Shown here piece by piece: positions 1 through 9,161 of a DNA stretch of 64,000 bases; the first letter of the stretch is position 1; each line of letters opens with the position of its first letter. Location: the NCBI RefSeq assembly GCF_008015755.1, contig NZ_SSGF01000016.1:17819-81818 (forward strand), read 5' to 3'. A program made the translations under genes and the position numbers. The notes below the pieces were generated by a model, which saw only the letters and a list, made by a program, of their open reading frames with translations, was not told where the DNA came from and made no database searches. The DNA comes from Methylophilus sp. (lineage in GTDB: Bacteria; Pseudomonadota; Gammaproteobacteria; Burkholderiales; Methylophilaceae).

Positions 1-901
1 TCATTTGAAAGCAGCTGGGGCCAAAATCACGGTGTTTCATCCGGTGCAAGCCAGCAGCCTCGCCAGCATTAACCAACGTGACCATCGCAAAATCATGGTG
101 GTTGACGGCAAGCTCGCCATTGTTGGTGGCGTTAACTTGAGCAAAACCTACCAAAGCAAAGGCTCACTGCGGTTTTTTAGCAAACAAAAACTGCCCGACC
201 TGCAACAAGCGAACTGGCGAGATACCGACATCATGATCACCGGCCCGGTGGTGGCCAATATCCAGCAAGCCTTTCTGGCGCACTGGGATGCTGCACAGCC
301 GCTGGACACGCGTGGTTTTTTTCCAACTTTAACCAAACAGGGAGGACAGTTTGTGCGTGTGATCACCACGCCCGCCAGCAAACGTAAAAATACCGACTCA
401 CCATACTACTTGGCCCTGATCGCTGCCATTCAGAATGCACAACATCATATCATCCTCAATTCCGCCTACTTTGTGCCCACCAGCGCACAAGAGGAGGCCT
501 TGGTCAACGCCGCCGACCGCGGCGTACAGGTGTCATTACTGGTGCCCAGTTTTAGTGACTCTACGCTGTCCATGCATGTACAGCGCTCGCATTACAGCCA
601 CTTGCTCAAACACGGCATTGCGATTTACGAGATGCAGGATCAAGTATTACATGCCAAAATGGTCTCTATTGACGGGGTCTGGTCGGTGATTGGCAGCTCG
701 AACTTCGATTACCGCAGCGCAGGCATCAATGCCGAAATTGATGTGGTGATATTGGGCAACGACACCGCCAGTCTGCTGGAAAGCCGCTTTGAGCAGGATG
801 TGAAGAATGCTGAGAAAATTGAATGGCAGCAGTGGCAGGAGCGTCCGCTCTGGCAAAAAATCAAGCAGCAATCATCGCGTATGTTTGAGGGTATGCTGTA
901 A
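1..901 (+). CDS. Phospholipase D / cardiolipin synthase-type protein, 5' truncated
   Basis: C-terminal part of a phospholipase D superfamily enzyme that transfers phosphatidyl groups (cardiolipin synthase-like). Both HKD motifs are visible: HRKIMVVD near residue 27 of the readable part and HAKMVSID near residue 216, the second followed by GSSNFDYRS, typical of the catalytic half-repeats. The window opens inside the gene. The TTG at 5 is only the first in-frame start-like codon, and the first HKD lies too close to it for an intact enzyme (ClsA-like proteins are about 400-480 residues), so the true start is upstream. A small membrane-anchored protein follows after 35 bases. The family call is strong; cardiolipin synthase versus another PLD transferase cannot be settled from this half. 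Confidence 0.85.
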   Translation, partial: HLKAAGAKITVFHPVQASSLASINQRDHRKIMVVDGKLAIVGGVNLSKTYQSKGSLRFFSKQKLPDLQQANWRDTDIMITGPVVANIQQAFLAHWDAAQPLDTRGFFPTLTKQGGQFVRVITTPASKRKNTDSPYYLALIAAIQNAQHHIILNSAYFVPTSAQEEALVNAADRGVQVSLLVPSFSDSTLSMHVQRSHYSHLLKHGIAIYEMQDQVLHAKMVSIDGVWSVIGSSNFDYRSAGINAEIDVVILGNDTASLLESRFEQDVKNAEKIEWQQWQERPLWQKIKQQSSRMFEGML

Positions 902-936
902 AACGAATCATACGCTGACAGGATAGACGCACTGAA

Positions 937-1407
937 ATGATCGATAAGGACACCTGGGAATTACTGAGTTATGTCGTCACCGTCGTCGGCTTGCCGCTGG
1001 CGATTGTGACCTTTATGCTTGAACAGCGTAAAGAGCGCGAAAATGAGGACGAAGAGGTGTATCAGCTGCTGGCAGACAACTACACCGACTTTTTAAAACT
1101 GGTGATGACCAATCCTGACCTGCAGCTGCGCTCGCACAGCGAATCCCTGGCCATGACGGCAGATCAGGAGGAGCGCAAACTGGTGCTGTTTGAGATATTG
1201 ATTTCGCTGTTTGAACGCGCCTATTTGCTCACCTACGACCCAGACATGCGCGGCAAACGCCTGCGGCGCTGGATGTCATGGGAGGACTATATGCGTGAGT
1301 GGTGCCAGCGTGAAGATTTTCGCCAGCATCTGCCACGCTTGTTAGTGGGCGAGGATGCTGACTTTGTTGCGCATATTACGCGCATTGCGCAAGAAGCGGC
1401 GCAATAA
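937..1407 (+). CDS. Small membrane-anchored protein of unknown function
   Basis: Protein of 156 residues, family not recognised. Residues about 8-27 form one hydrophobic segment (YVVTVVGLPLAIVTFML), followed at once by a highly charged stretch (EQRKERENEDEE). The rest is predicted helical and soluble, rich in Trp and Arg near residues 100-130 (RLRRWMSWEDYMREW). This suggests a single N-terminal anchor with a cytoplasmic helical domain. It lies 35 bases after the phospholipase D-type gene on the same strand and is probably co-transcribed, which is the only hint of a link to the membrane. It is convergent with the TraB/GumN gene and no terminator-like hairpin was seen in the 22-base gap. Confidence 0.65.
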   Translation: MIDKDTWELLSYVVTVVGLPLAIVTFMLEQRKERENEDEEVYQLLADNYTDFLKLVMTNPDLQLRSHSESLAMTADQEERKLVLFEILISLFERAYLLTYDPDMRGKRLRRWMSWEDYMREWCQREDFRQHLPRLLVGEDADFVAHITRIAQEAAQ

Positions 1408-1429
1408 CGCAGTGCGCCTCGGCAAAATA

Positions 1430-2290
1430 TTACTTTTTAAGCGGCGTCAGCTTAAACCCCGCTTGTTTAAACGCCTGTAACAATCCATTCTGCCCGGCCA
1501 AATGCGCCGCGCCAACCGCAATAAACACACGGTGCTGCCTGGCCTGATCAATACTGCGGGTGGCCATCAGCACATTGCGCTCATCCAGCAATTTGACTCG
1601 CATGCGCTGCCACAAGGCTGCAGGCAAAATTCCACGCGTCATCGCATCATCCATATTCGCCACCTGCTCGGCATCCCCGGCCTGATAGGCTTTAATCAGC
1701 TTTTCAAAATCGCCTTCTTTTTGCTTTTGGCTACGCTTGAGCACAGCACGCAACATCAGTAACTGCTCGTCCATCGTCATGCTGTCCATCACGCCAAAAT
1801 GCTCCTGCGGGCTTTCCAGCCCGAGCACCTGTTTGTCCAGCTCTTCTGCTTTGGCCTTGAGTAAAAAGTCTTGCGCAAAAGGCGTTTGCGGCTTGGGGAG
1901 GTCAAAAATCACGGCCAGCAACCATGGCTTCATTTTGAGCACATGGTCCATCGGCATCACATGCATATCCGCCAGGCTAGAGACTTTATCCAGCTCGGCG
2001 TCTGATAAATACTGTTGCAAGTTACCTTGTGGCAACTGTAACAGTGATGCTGGCGGCGCCTCTGCCACTTCTAGCATAAATACATCGACCTGCTTGAGTG
2101 ACTGCACCACCGCAGGCGCAAACTCGGTGACGCGGTTATCGTCGGTATGCATGGTGCCAAACAGATAACTTACCTGCCCGCCAGGTGACTCCAACTGCCA
2201 AAACAGGCTTTTTTCAGCCGCGCTTAAAGGCTGGCCCAACAAGATACATACCGCGGCTAATAGCCAGACTCCTCGCATCGCATTCCTCAT
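1430..2290 (-). CDS. TraB/GumN family secreted protein
   Basis: TraB/GumN (also called TIKI-like) family protein, a metalloprotease-related fold in which conserved histidines probably bind metal. The N-terminal GxxH motif appears as GTMHTDD and the C-terminal motif as VGAAHLAGQNGLL, the expected pair. The ATG at 2290 was chosen because it starts a clean signal peptide (MRNAMRGVWLLAAVCILLGQ, cut near LSAAE). An in-frame start 45 codons upstream would bury the signal and overlap the divergent patatin gene. The mature length of about 265 residues is normal for the family. Bacterial members have no agreed substrate; export to the periplasm or cell surface is inferred from the signal peptide. Confidence 0.85.
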   Translation of the reverse strand: MRNAMRGVWLLAAVCILLGQPLSAAEKSLFWQLESPGGQVSYLFGTMHTDDNRVTEFAPAVVQSLKQVDVFMLEVAEAPPASLLQLPQGNLQQYLSDAELDKVSSLADMHVMPMDHVLKMKPWLLAVIFDLPKPQTPFAQDFLLKAKAEELDKQVLGLESPQEHFGVMDSMTMDEQLLMLRAVLKRSQKQKEGDFEKLIKAYQAGDAEQVANMDDAMTRGILPAALWQRMRVKLLDERNVLMATRSIDQARQHRVFIAVGAAHLAGQNGLLQAFKQAGFKLTPLKK

Positions 2291-2486
2291 GATTTCATTC
2301 GTCCATTGGTTGACTGGCCTGGCTTGAATAGGTTTCCTATCAACGACCAGCCAACATCGTCTCACAAATAGTGCGCAGCTGCCATGTTTGCTGATTGTGC
2401 CTCTGCCATCACGCAGGGTTGTCACAGATATGATACAGCGCTACCATGTGTTAAAAAATATCAACGATACACACAGGGAGATGGCC

Positions 2487-4961
2487 ATGCATCCGACCGA
2501 CCAGGCAACAGAAACCGACCCGCATAAAACACATGTGTTTGAAGCCGTGCTGGATGCTGAAATGTGTGGCATGGCCCATTTGCGTCCAGACATGCACAAG
2601 GACAACCTGATTGGCCTGGCCTTCTCCGGCGGCGGCATCCGCAGCGCCACGCTCAATCTCGGCATCTTGCAAGGGCTGGCCAAAAAAGGCCTGCTCAACA
2701 AATTCGACTATCTTTCAACCGTCTCTGGCGGTGGCTATATCGGTGCCTGGTTTTCCAGCCTGGTCAAGCATAGCAACCATGTGAATACCGTGCAGGCCGA
2801 ACTGGTGCTATCGACCCAACCGCAAACGCTTGTCGCACGGCAGCTTACAGCCACCGAACAAGCCATTCTCTGGCTACGCAGTTACAGCAACTACCTGACG
2901 CCCAAAACCGGCTTATTCACCGGCGATACGCTGGCTGCGCTGGCACAATGGATGGCCAACACCCTGCTCAATCAGGTACTACTGCTGTGTGTGCTCATCG
3001 TCTTGATGATGTCGGTGATCTTTTTCAGCCACTCGGAGATACATGGCAGCCTGCTGCCCGCATTCACGCTGGATAGCGAGCTGTTAAAGCAACTGCTTGA
3101 AAATACAGCACAAACGCTCACCGGCAAAACTGGCATCGTCCTGGCCCTCATCAGCCTGGCCAGCTCATTCTATTTTAGTCGCCGCAACTGTCTGAGCAAC
3201 GCACATGCGCTTTACCCGGTGCTGGCCTTTTTGTGCGGCGTGCTAGGATTCAGCCTGCTGCTGTGGGCGATTCCCCAGTCAAGCTGGCAACAGCTATTGA
3301 CAAGCCATGTGGGTGAAAGCGAGGCCAGTCAGCTCCAGCCAAACTATTGGATAGGCTTGGGTGTGCCGGTGATTTCACTGCTGATTTCTGCCGGGCTGGT
3401 CGCCATCATGGGCATCGGTGGACGTATGATCGACGTCAGTACGCGAGAGTGGTGGCATCGCATCGGCGGCATCAATATCGGCTTTTGTGTCATCTGGCTT
3501 GCGCTGTTCGCTTGCGCACTTTATATTCCGGTGCTGATTCATCAATGGCTAGGCAATCTGGGCACGACAGAGAAAAGCCTGACCGGGATAGGCTCCTGGT
3601 TACTGGCGTTTTTCACTGCCAGGCTAGGCAAAAGCCGCGCGACGGGCACGGAGTCGCCCAATAGCCTCAAAGGCGCATGCACCACTGCCCTGCCTTATAT
3701 TGTGGTCGCGCTTATCCTGCTGGTCTCTGGCTACCTGAGTTTCAGTCTGTACCTTTCGCCTCATCGTGGCTTATGGTTTTCTGCCGCCATATTCATCGTT
3801 ATTGTCGGCAGCTGGCGCATCGATATCAATGTGTTTTCATTGCACAATTTTTACCGTAACCGTCTGACACGCTGCTATCTGGGGGCAACAAACAATGCGC
3901 GCAAACCCAATAGTTTCACCGGTTTTGACAACAATGATGATCTCGCCATGTCTGCTTTGCGCGGGCAACGGCCAACCCATATCGTGAATACCGCCGTGAA
4001 TATCAGCGACGGCTCGCAACTGGCCTGGCAACAACGCCAGGCGGCTTCGTTTATGTTCAGCCCTTATTATTGCGGCTTTAAATTGCCGGATAACGAAGTC
4101 TGGTATGACACCCATCACTACACCGGCGAAGGCGGCCCGGAGCTGGGTAGCCTGGTCTCGACCAGTGGCGCCGCCGCCAGCCCCAATATGGGTTATCACA
4201 CCAACCCGGTCATGGGCTTTATTATGACTATTTTCAATGCACGCCTGGGACGCTGGTTTGGCAACCCGCTGCATGAGAATTACTTTAACCGTCTGCTGAT
4301 GCGATTTCGCTGCAAGCTGCGGCTACGCAATCCGCCACAACGGCAATCGCCGTTCTGGAACCTGTTTTACCTGATCAAAGAGTTAATCACCAACACCGGC
4401 CCGACCTCGGGCTATCTGTACTTGTCCGATGGCGGCCATTTTGAAAACCTCGGCATTTATGAACTGGTGCGCAGACGCTGCAAACTGATTATTGCTGTAG
4501 ACGCCGGTGCCGATGGCTGCTATGAATTTGAAGACTTAGGCAACGCTATCCGCAAATGCAAGGTCGACTTTGGCATTACCATTAATCTCAATCTCGACCA
4601 TTTATTACCCGTCAACGATTGCAAATATGGTTTGTTTAAATGCGGCACCCGCCATTTTGCCATTGGCAGCATTGACTACCTGGGCGATGGCGATCCGGCC
4701 CATATGGGTTATCTGGTGTATATCAAAAGCTCGCTGACGGGCGATGAGCCCAGCGACCTGATTAATTTTAAATTGCAAGAACCCAGCTTTCCGCACCACA
4801 GTACGGTAGACCAGTTTTTTAGTGAATCACAGTTTGAGAGTTATCGCCGACTGGGCGAGCATATTGCGCAACACCTGAAGCTGCCTGCCAATCACACGGA
4901 TAAAAGAGCGGCCGAACAAATACAAGCACTACTCCCAGGCCTGCTGGAAAGTGCGACTTAA
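2487..4961 (+). CDS. Patatin-like phospholipase with internal membrane segments
   Basis: Large patatin-family acyl hydrolase (about 824 residues) expected to cleave membrane lipids with a Ser-Asp dyad. The oxyanion loop GGGIRSA and nucleophile loop TVSGGG (GxSGG type) lie in the first 110 residues. The catalytic Asp motif is LSDGGHFENLG, over 500 residues later. Between them are several strongly hydrophobic helices (for example LLLCVLIVLMMSVIFF and ALILLVSGYLSFSLYL), so the catalytic domain is split by a membrane region, unlike compact patatins of 300-400 residues. The ATG at 2487 follows AGGGAG with good spacing; the ATG at 2481 is possible. A PhoD-like phosphatase gene follows after 25 bases, suggesting an operon acting on phospholipids or their products. 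Confidence 0.85.
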   Translation: MHPTDQATETDPHKTHVFEAVLDAEMCGMAHLRPDMHKDNLIGLAFSGGGIRSATLNLGILQGLAKKGLLNKFDYLSTVSGGGYIGAWFSSLVKHSNHVNTVQAELVLSTQPQTLVARQLTATEQAILWLRSYSNYLTPKTGLFTGDTLAALAQWMANTLLNQVLLLCVLIVLMMSVIFFSHSEIHGSLLPAFTLDSELLKQLLENTAQTLTGKTGIVLALISLASSFYFSRRNCLSNAHALYPVLAFLCGVLGFSLLLWAIPQSSWQQLLTSHVGESEASQLQPNYWIGLGVPVISLLISAGLVAIMGIGGRMIDVSTREWWHRIGGINIGFCVIWLALFACALYIPVLIHQWLGNLGTTEKSLTGIGSWLLAFFTARLGKSRATGTESPNSLKGACTTALPYIVVALILLVSGYLSFSLYLSPHRGLWFSAAIFIVIVGSWRIDINVFSLHNFYRNRLTRCYLGATNNARKPNSFTGFDNNDDLAMSALRGQRPTHIVNTAVNISDGSQLAWQQRQAASFMFSPYYCGFKLPDNEVWYDTHHYTGEGGPELGSLVSTSGAAASPNMGYHTNPVMGFIMTIFNARLGRWFGNPLHENYFNRLLMRFRCKLRLRNPPQRQSPFWNLFYLIKELITNTGPTSGYLYLSDGGHFENLGIYELVRRRCKLIIAVDAGADGCYEFEDLGNAIRKCKVDFGITINLNLDHLLPVNDCKYGLFKCGTRHFAIGSIDYLGDGDPAHMGYLVYIKSSLTGDEPSDLINFKLQEPSFPHHSTVDQFFSESQFESYRRLGEHIAQHLKLPANHTDKRAAEQIQALLPGLLESAT

Positions 4962-4986
4962 GCCATTACTGCCACACGGAGCACGC

Positions 4987-6648
4987 ATGTCATCACACAA
5001 TATTGTTTTGGGCCCCTTGCTGGGGCTGGAGGGTGAGCACGCAAACGCCACCATTTACAGCGTTTGCTTTCTGTCTGAAAACGACATCGACGCCGCTAGC
5101 CTGGCCTATCGCATCGGCAAACAAAGCCTGCGGAGCGAGTTCACCTTGATCAGCACCCTGAGCCGTGGCAAGTTCTGGCGCGCAGAAATCGCGATTCCAC
5201 TGGCGCCGCTAGACCAGGTGTGCAATTACCAGATTTTGATTGAGTCGCAGGCAGCCAGTTATACCCTCACGCGCAACAGCCTGGTCGCAGAGTGGTCGTT
5301 TTTCTGCCCGGCAGCCAAGCAGCGCATACAACTGGCATTCGCCTCATGTAATGGCTTTTCGTCAGACAAGGTGCGCGCGCAACACCCAGCGCCTATGGAC
5401 TACCTGTGGCAACGCATGCAGCAACAGCAAGCTGCGCATATGGCGAATGTGGATTATGCAGAAGTGGTCGATGCGCCTTATGCGGCCCTGATCATGGGCG
5501 GTGACCAGATTTATGCAGACGCCATTTTCAATCAAAAACAGCCTTTGTATGCCTGGTCGCAAAAACCGCTCAAAGCACAATTATCGGCGCCAGTCTCTGA
5601 CACGCTCAGGCAGCGTATAGATAGCTTCTACCTCGACACCTATCTCAGAAGCTGGACGCAATCGGCGGCCTTACGCTACTGCCTAGCCAGCATTCCCAGC
5701 GTCATGATGTGGGATGACCACGACATTATCGACGGCTGGGGCTCACAACCTTATCGGCTCGAAGCGTGCCCGACGTATCAGGCCATGTTCGACAGCACAA
5801 AAAAATATTTCACACTGTTTCAAGTCAGAAGCGTCAACAACCAGGCCCTGCAACAAACCACTGCCGCACCCGCGCATTTTGGCATGACCCTGCGTTTTCG
5901 AGATTATGGCCTGCTGGTGATGGACAACCGCAGCCAGCGTACCTTGCACAACATTATGGGTAGCGGCAAAGCTGACTTCATCCAAGGCCTGTCCGAACTA
6001 CAAGCAGGCTGGCAAGCGGGTCAAAAACTGCTAGTACTGAGTGGCGTGCCATTTCTTTACCGCCACTTTTCCGAAAGCGACAACAATATCCGCCTGAGTA
6101 TACATTTTGATGCCTACGACGATATGGCGGACCACTGGCGATTTAGTACGCATTACGATGAAATGTGCAGCATTTTGCAGCGGCTGCTGCAGTTTCAGGC
6201 GACATTGCAGGCGCACACGCCGACCAAGGTATTTATTATTTCAGGCGATGTGCATGTGGCAGCCAGCGGTATCTATCGTGAGCAGCCTAACCCTGCAAAT
6301 CCATCAAACACCGGCAATATCGTACAACTGATTTCTTCTGGCATTGTGCACCCGCCACCAATGAGCATGGAGCAATCGGTGATCCGGATGGCGTCTAGCG
6401 TCACGCAGCCGGACATTGACCTGGGCGGTGGCTGCGTCTTATCTGCCACGCTGCGCAAAGACGCGTCTGGCAATCGTTTTTTATTTCACCGTAACTACGC
6501 CTGCATGCATGAAGGCAGTGACCACAAGGTGTGGGTCAACTGGCATTATGAAACCATCGATTTTCCGCATGCGAACGACCTGACTGCGCGTGCGCAAAGC
6601 CAGGCGAGCCCAAGCTTGGGTTATCAAGTGCTGGGACTGCCTTACTAG
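4987..6648 (+). CDS. PhoD-like metallophosphatase
   Basis: PhoD-type alkaline phosphatase / phosphodiesterase of the metallophosphatase superfamily. Metal-binding motifs are visible in order: MGGDQIYAD, MMWDDHDIIDGWG (the WDDHD signature) and SGDVHVAASG near the C terminus. Known relatives use iron and calcium and release phosphate from phosphodiesters. No signal peptide or twin-arginine motif is seen, so this copy is probably cytoplasmic, unlike the exported PhoD. The ATG at 4987 was chosen over the GTG at 4951 because CGGAG lies about 6 bases before it and it avoids overlap with the patatin stop. It lies just after the patatin gene, so the pair may process lipid breakdown products; that coupling is inference. 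Confidence 0.85.
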   Translation: MSSHNIVLGPLLGLEGEHANATIYSVCFLSENDIDAASLAYRIGKQSLRSEFTLISTLSRGKFWRAEIAIPLAPLDQVCNYQILIESQAASYTLTRNSLVAEWSFFCPAAKQRIQLAFASCNGFSSDKVRAQHPAPMDYLWQRMQQQQAAHMANVDYAEVVDAPYAALIMGGDQIYADAIFNQKQPLYAWSQKPLKAQLSAPVSDTLRQRIDSFYLDTYLRSWTQSAALRYCLASIPSVMMWDDHDIIDGWGSQPYRLEACPTYQAMFDSTKKYFTLFQVRSVNNQALQQTTAAPAHFGMTLRFRDYGLLVMDNRSQRTLHNIMGSGKADFIQGLSELQAGWQAGQKLLVLSGVPFLYRHFSESDNNIRLSIHFDAYDDMADHWRFSTHYDEMCSILQRLLQFQATLQAHTPTKVFIISGDVHVAASGIYREQPNPANPSNTGNIVQLISSGIVHPPPMSMEQSVIRMASSVTQPDIDLGGGCVLSATLRKDASGNRFLFHRNYACMHEGSDHKVWVNWHYETIDFPHANDLTARAQSQASPSLGYQVLGLPY

Positions 6649-6665
6649 CGTCTGAGACTAGACGC
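6648..6665. terminator. Hairpin between convergent phoD-like and ygiQ genes
   Basis: GCGTCT (6648-6653), a six-base loop and AGACGC (6660-6665) form a short perfect stem just after the phosphatase stop and before the ygiQ stop on the other strand. No T-run follows on either strand, so it is at best a weak or Rho-assisted terminator. Confidence 0.3.
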
Positions 6666-6680
6666 GCGAATGAGACCAGA

Positions 6681-8906
6681 CTAGCGGCCCGCGCCAGGTT
6701 TTCTGGCTTTATGCTTGTAGGCCGGATTCTTGGTCTGGTTAAAGCCTTTAGGCATGGCCTTGGCCTGGAAACGGCTGCCGTCGGACTGCACAATTTGCTG
6801 CAATACTGCGGGCTGATAGGCAGGCACCAGATGTTTTTTACCGTTACCAATCAAATCAGCGCGTCCCATTTTTTTGAGCGCTTCGCGCAGCATGGGCCAA
6901 TTTTGCGGGTCGTGGTAGCGAATAAACGCCTTTTGCAACTTGCGGATGGTGCCGGTTTTGGCCACAGGCACCGTCTCAGAATCAGCAGTCACTTTACGTA
7001 ATGGATTTTTGCCGCTGTGGTACATGGCGGTCGCCATCGCCATTGGTGTCGGCGTGAAGGTCTGCACCTGGTCGAGGCGGAAATCATTACGCTTGAGCCA
7101 TAAGGCCAGATTAATCATATCTTCATCTGTCGTGCCAGGATGCGCGGCAATAAAGTATGGAATCAGATACTGTTTTTTGCCTGCCTCGGCACTGAATTTT
7201 TCAAACATGCGCTTGAATTCATCATAAGCGCCCATGCCCGGCTTCATCATTTTGCTCAGCACGTTTTCTTCTGAGTGCTCAGGCGCGATCTTGAGATAGC
7301 CACCCACATGATGCTGCACCAGCTCTTTGACATATTCTGGTGATTTCACGGCGAGGTCATAACGCAAGCCCGACCCAATGAGGATTTTTTTCACACCTCG
7401 CAGGTTACGTGCTTTGCGATAGAGCTGAATCAGTGCCGAATGGTCGGTGTTGAGGTTTTCACACACGCCCGGATAGACGCAAGACAACTTGCGGCAATTT
7501 TTTTCAATATCTTCAGACTTGCACGACAAGCGGTACATATTGGCGGTCGGCCCGCCAAGGTCAGAAATGACACCAGTAAAACCATCCACTTTGTCGCGGA
7601 TTTCCTCAATCTCGCGCAACACGGAGTCTTCAGAGCGACTCTGGATAATACGGCCCTCATGCTCGGTAATCGAGCAGAAGGTACAACCGCCAAAACAGCC
7701 GCGCATGATGTTGACCGAAAAGCGGATCATTTCCCAAGCCGGGATATTGGCACCTTTGTAGGCCGGATGCGGCTTGCGCGCATATGGCAAGTCGTAAACA
7801 TAATCCATCTCTTTGGTACTGAGTGGAATCGGGGGCGCATTCAGCCAGACTTCACGCTGACCATGCCGTTGCACCAGCGCTCGCGCATTGCCTGGGTTGG
7901 CTTCCAGATGCAGCACGCGTGAAGCATGCGCATACATCACCGGGTCACTCACCACCTCTTCATACGACGGCATGCGGATCACCTGACGGTCACGCGGCAC
8001 TTTGGTGGCTTTGAGCGGCAATGGCAAGCTAATCGTTGGTGCAGCAGCCGTGGTATCGCCAGCCTTGTCATCGGTCGCGCAACTGGCATCGCCCTTACCC
8101 ATTTTCATGGCGTAAGGGTCTTCGTGTTTCTCGACCACACCTGGTCGGTCCAAACGGGTCGAAGGCACTTCTACAAAGTCATCAGGCACCTGTTTGCGGA
8201 TAAACGCCGTGCCACGGATATCCTGAATTTCGTGCACCGGCTCACCGCGCGCAATGCGGTGTGACAACTCAACAATGGCGCGCTCGGCGTTGCCATAGAG
8301 CAGAATATCGGCTTTGGAATCGATGAGGATAGAACGACGGACTTTATCTGACCAGTAATCGTAATGGGCAATGCGGCGCAGGCTGGCCTCAATGCTACCA
8401 ATCACCAGCGGCACATCTGCATAAGCTTCCTTACAGCGCTGCGAATAGACCAGCACTGCACGGTCCGGGCGCTTGTTGGGCTCGGCATTCGGCGTGTAAG
8501 CATCGTCAGAACGGATCTTACGGTCTGCCGTATAACGGTTGACCATACTATCCATATTGCCAGCAGTCACGCCAAAATACAGATTCGGTTTACCCAACAC
8601 CTTAAAGGCGGCGGCTGACTGCCAGTCCGGCTGCGCAATAATACCGACGCGAAAGCCCTGTGCTTCTAGCAGACGCCCTATCAAGGCAGCGCCAAAGCTG
8701 GGGTGGTCAATGTAGGCGTCACCACTCACCAGAATAATGTCGCAACTGTCCCAGCCAAGCGCATCCATTTCGGCGCGGCTCATCGGCAGCATAGGCGCAG
8801 TACCAAAGCGCTTGGCCCAATACGGGCGGTAGCTGTTAACAGGTTTGGCAGTAAGGGAGGTGTAAATTTCCACGCGGGTGACCAGCAATGCTTGAGAGTT
8901 GCGCAT
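6681..8906 (-). CDS. ygiQ: YgiQ family radical SAM protein
   Basis: Large radical S-adenosylmethionine protein of the YgiQ family (741 residues, the usual size). The [4Fe-4S] motif [15 protein letters not shown] (CxxxCxxC) lies at about residue 410, preceded by a long N-terminal region with conserved blocks such as [21 protein letters not shown] conserved segment KIAPEHSE and an [11 protein letters not shown] block follow. The tail is basic ([16 protein letters not shown]), perhaps for nucleic acid contact. The family is widespread in bacteria but its reaction is not established. It is a stand-alone minus-strand gene divergent from the GGDEF/EAL gene. Confidence 0.93.
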   Translation of the reverse strand: MRNSQALLVTRVEIYTSLTAKPVNSYRPYWAKRFGTAPMLPMSRAEMDALGWDSCDIILVSGDAYIDHPSFGAALIGRLLEAQGFRVGIIAQPDWQSAAAFKVLGKPNLYFGVTAGNMDSMVNRYTADRKIRSDDAYTPNAEPNKRPDRAVLVYSQRCKEAYADVPLVIGSIEASLRRIAHYDYWSDKVRRSILIDSKADILLYGNAERAIVELSHRIARGEPVHEIQDIRGTAFIRKQVPDDFVEVPSTRLDRPGVVEKHEDPYAMKMGKGDASCATDDKAGDTTAAAPTISLPLPLKATKVPRDRQVIRMPSYEEVVSDPVMYAHASRVLHLEANPGNARALVQRHGQREVWLNAPPIPLSTKEMDYVYDLPYARKPHPAYKGANIPAWEMIRFSVNIMRGCFGGCTFCSITEHEGRIIQSRSEDSVLREIEEIRDKVDGFTGVISDLGGPTANMYRLSCKSEDIEKNCRKLSCVYPGVCENLNTDHSALIQLYRKARNLRGVKKILIGSGLRYDLAVKSPEYVKELVQHHVGGYLKIAPEHSEENVLSKMMKPGMGAYDEFKRMFEKFSAEAGKKQYLIPYFIAAHPGTTDEDMINLALWLKRNDFRLDQVQTFTPTPMAMATAMYHSGKNPLRKVTADSETVPVAKTGTIRKLQKAFIRYHDPQNWPMLREALKKMGRADLIGNGKKHLVPAYQPAVLQQIVQSDGSRFQAKAMPKGFNQTKNPAYKHKARKPGAGR

Positions 8907-9083
8907 TTTACGCGTTAATTGATTGATTTGAAATCATTTTTTCTTAAAAAATGTATCTTAATGCCGCAATTTTGGGGGCAAGCACGCAATTCCTACCACT
9001 TGATTCGCCAGGATAATCTGTGTGCTGAATCAGACGCTCGGTGCTAAAAGACCGACATTCACAGCACTGCAGCATGTTTATGA

Positions 9084-9112
9084 TTGCGGCGACGGTTAAA
9101 GCCCTGTATAAC
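9084..9112 (+). promoter_or_regulatory. Candidate sigma-70 promoter of the GGDEF/EAL gene
   Basis: TTGCGG (9084-9089) and TATAAC (9107-9112) are separated by exactly 17 bases, a good housekeeping promoter. The predicted transcript start is near 9119, about 43 bases before the chosen ATG at 9162. The rest of the 255-base gap to ygiQ shows no clear element. Confidence 0.5.
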
Positions 9113-9161
9113 CATGGTGGAGTGTGGGGTATTTTTTTACATAATAATTATTAAATTAACA

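Noticed and set aside
4605..4799. Many minus-strand frames inside the patatin, ribD and mxa genes
   Set aside because: They are antisense shadows of clear coding genes in GC-biased frames, with no ribosome-binding sites or recognisable domains.
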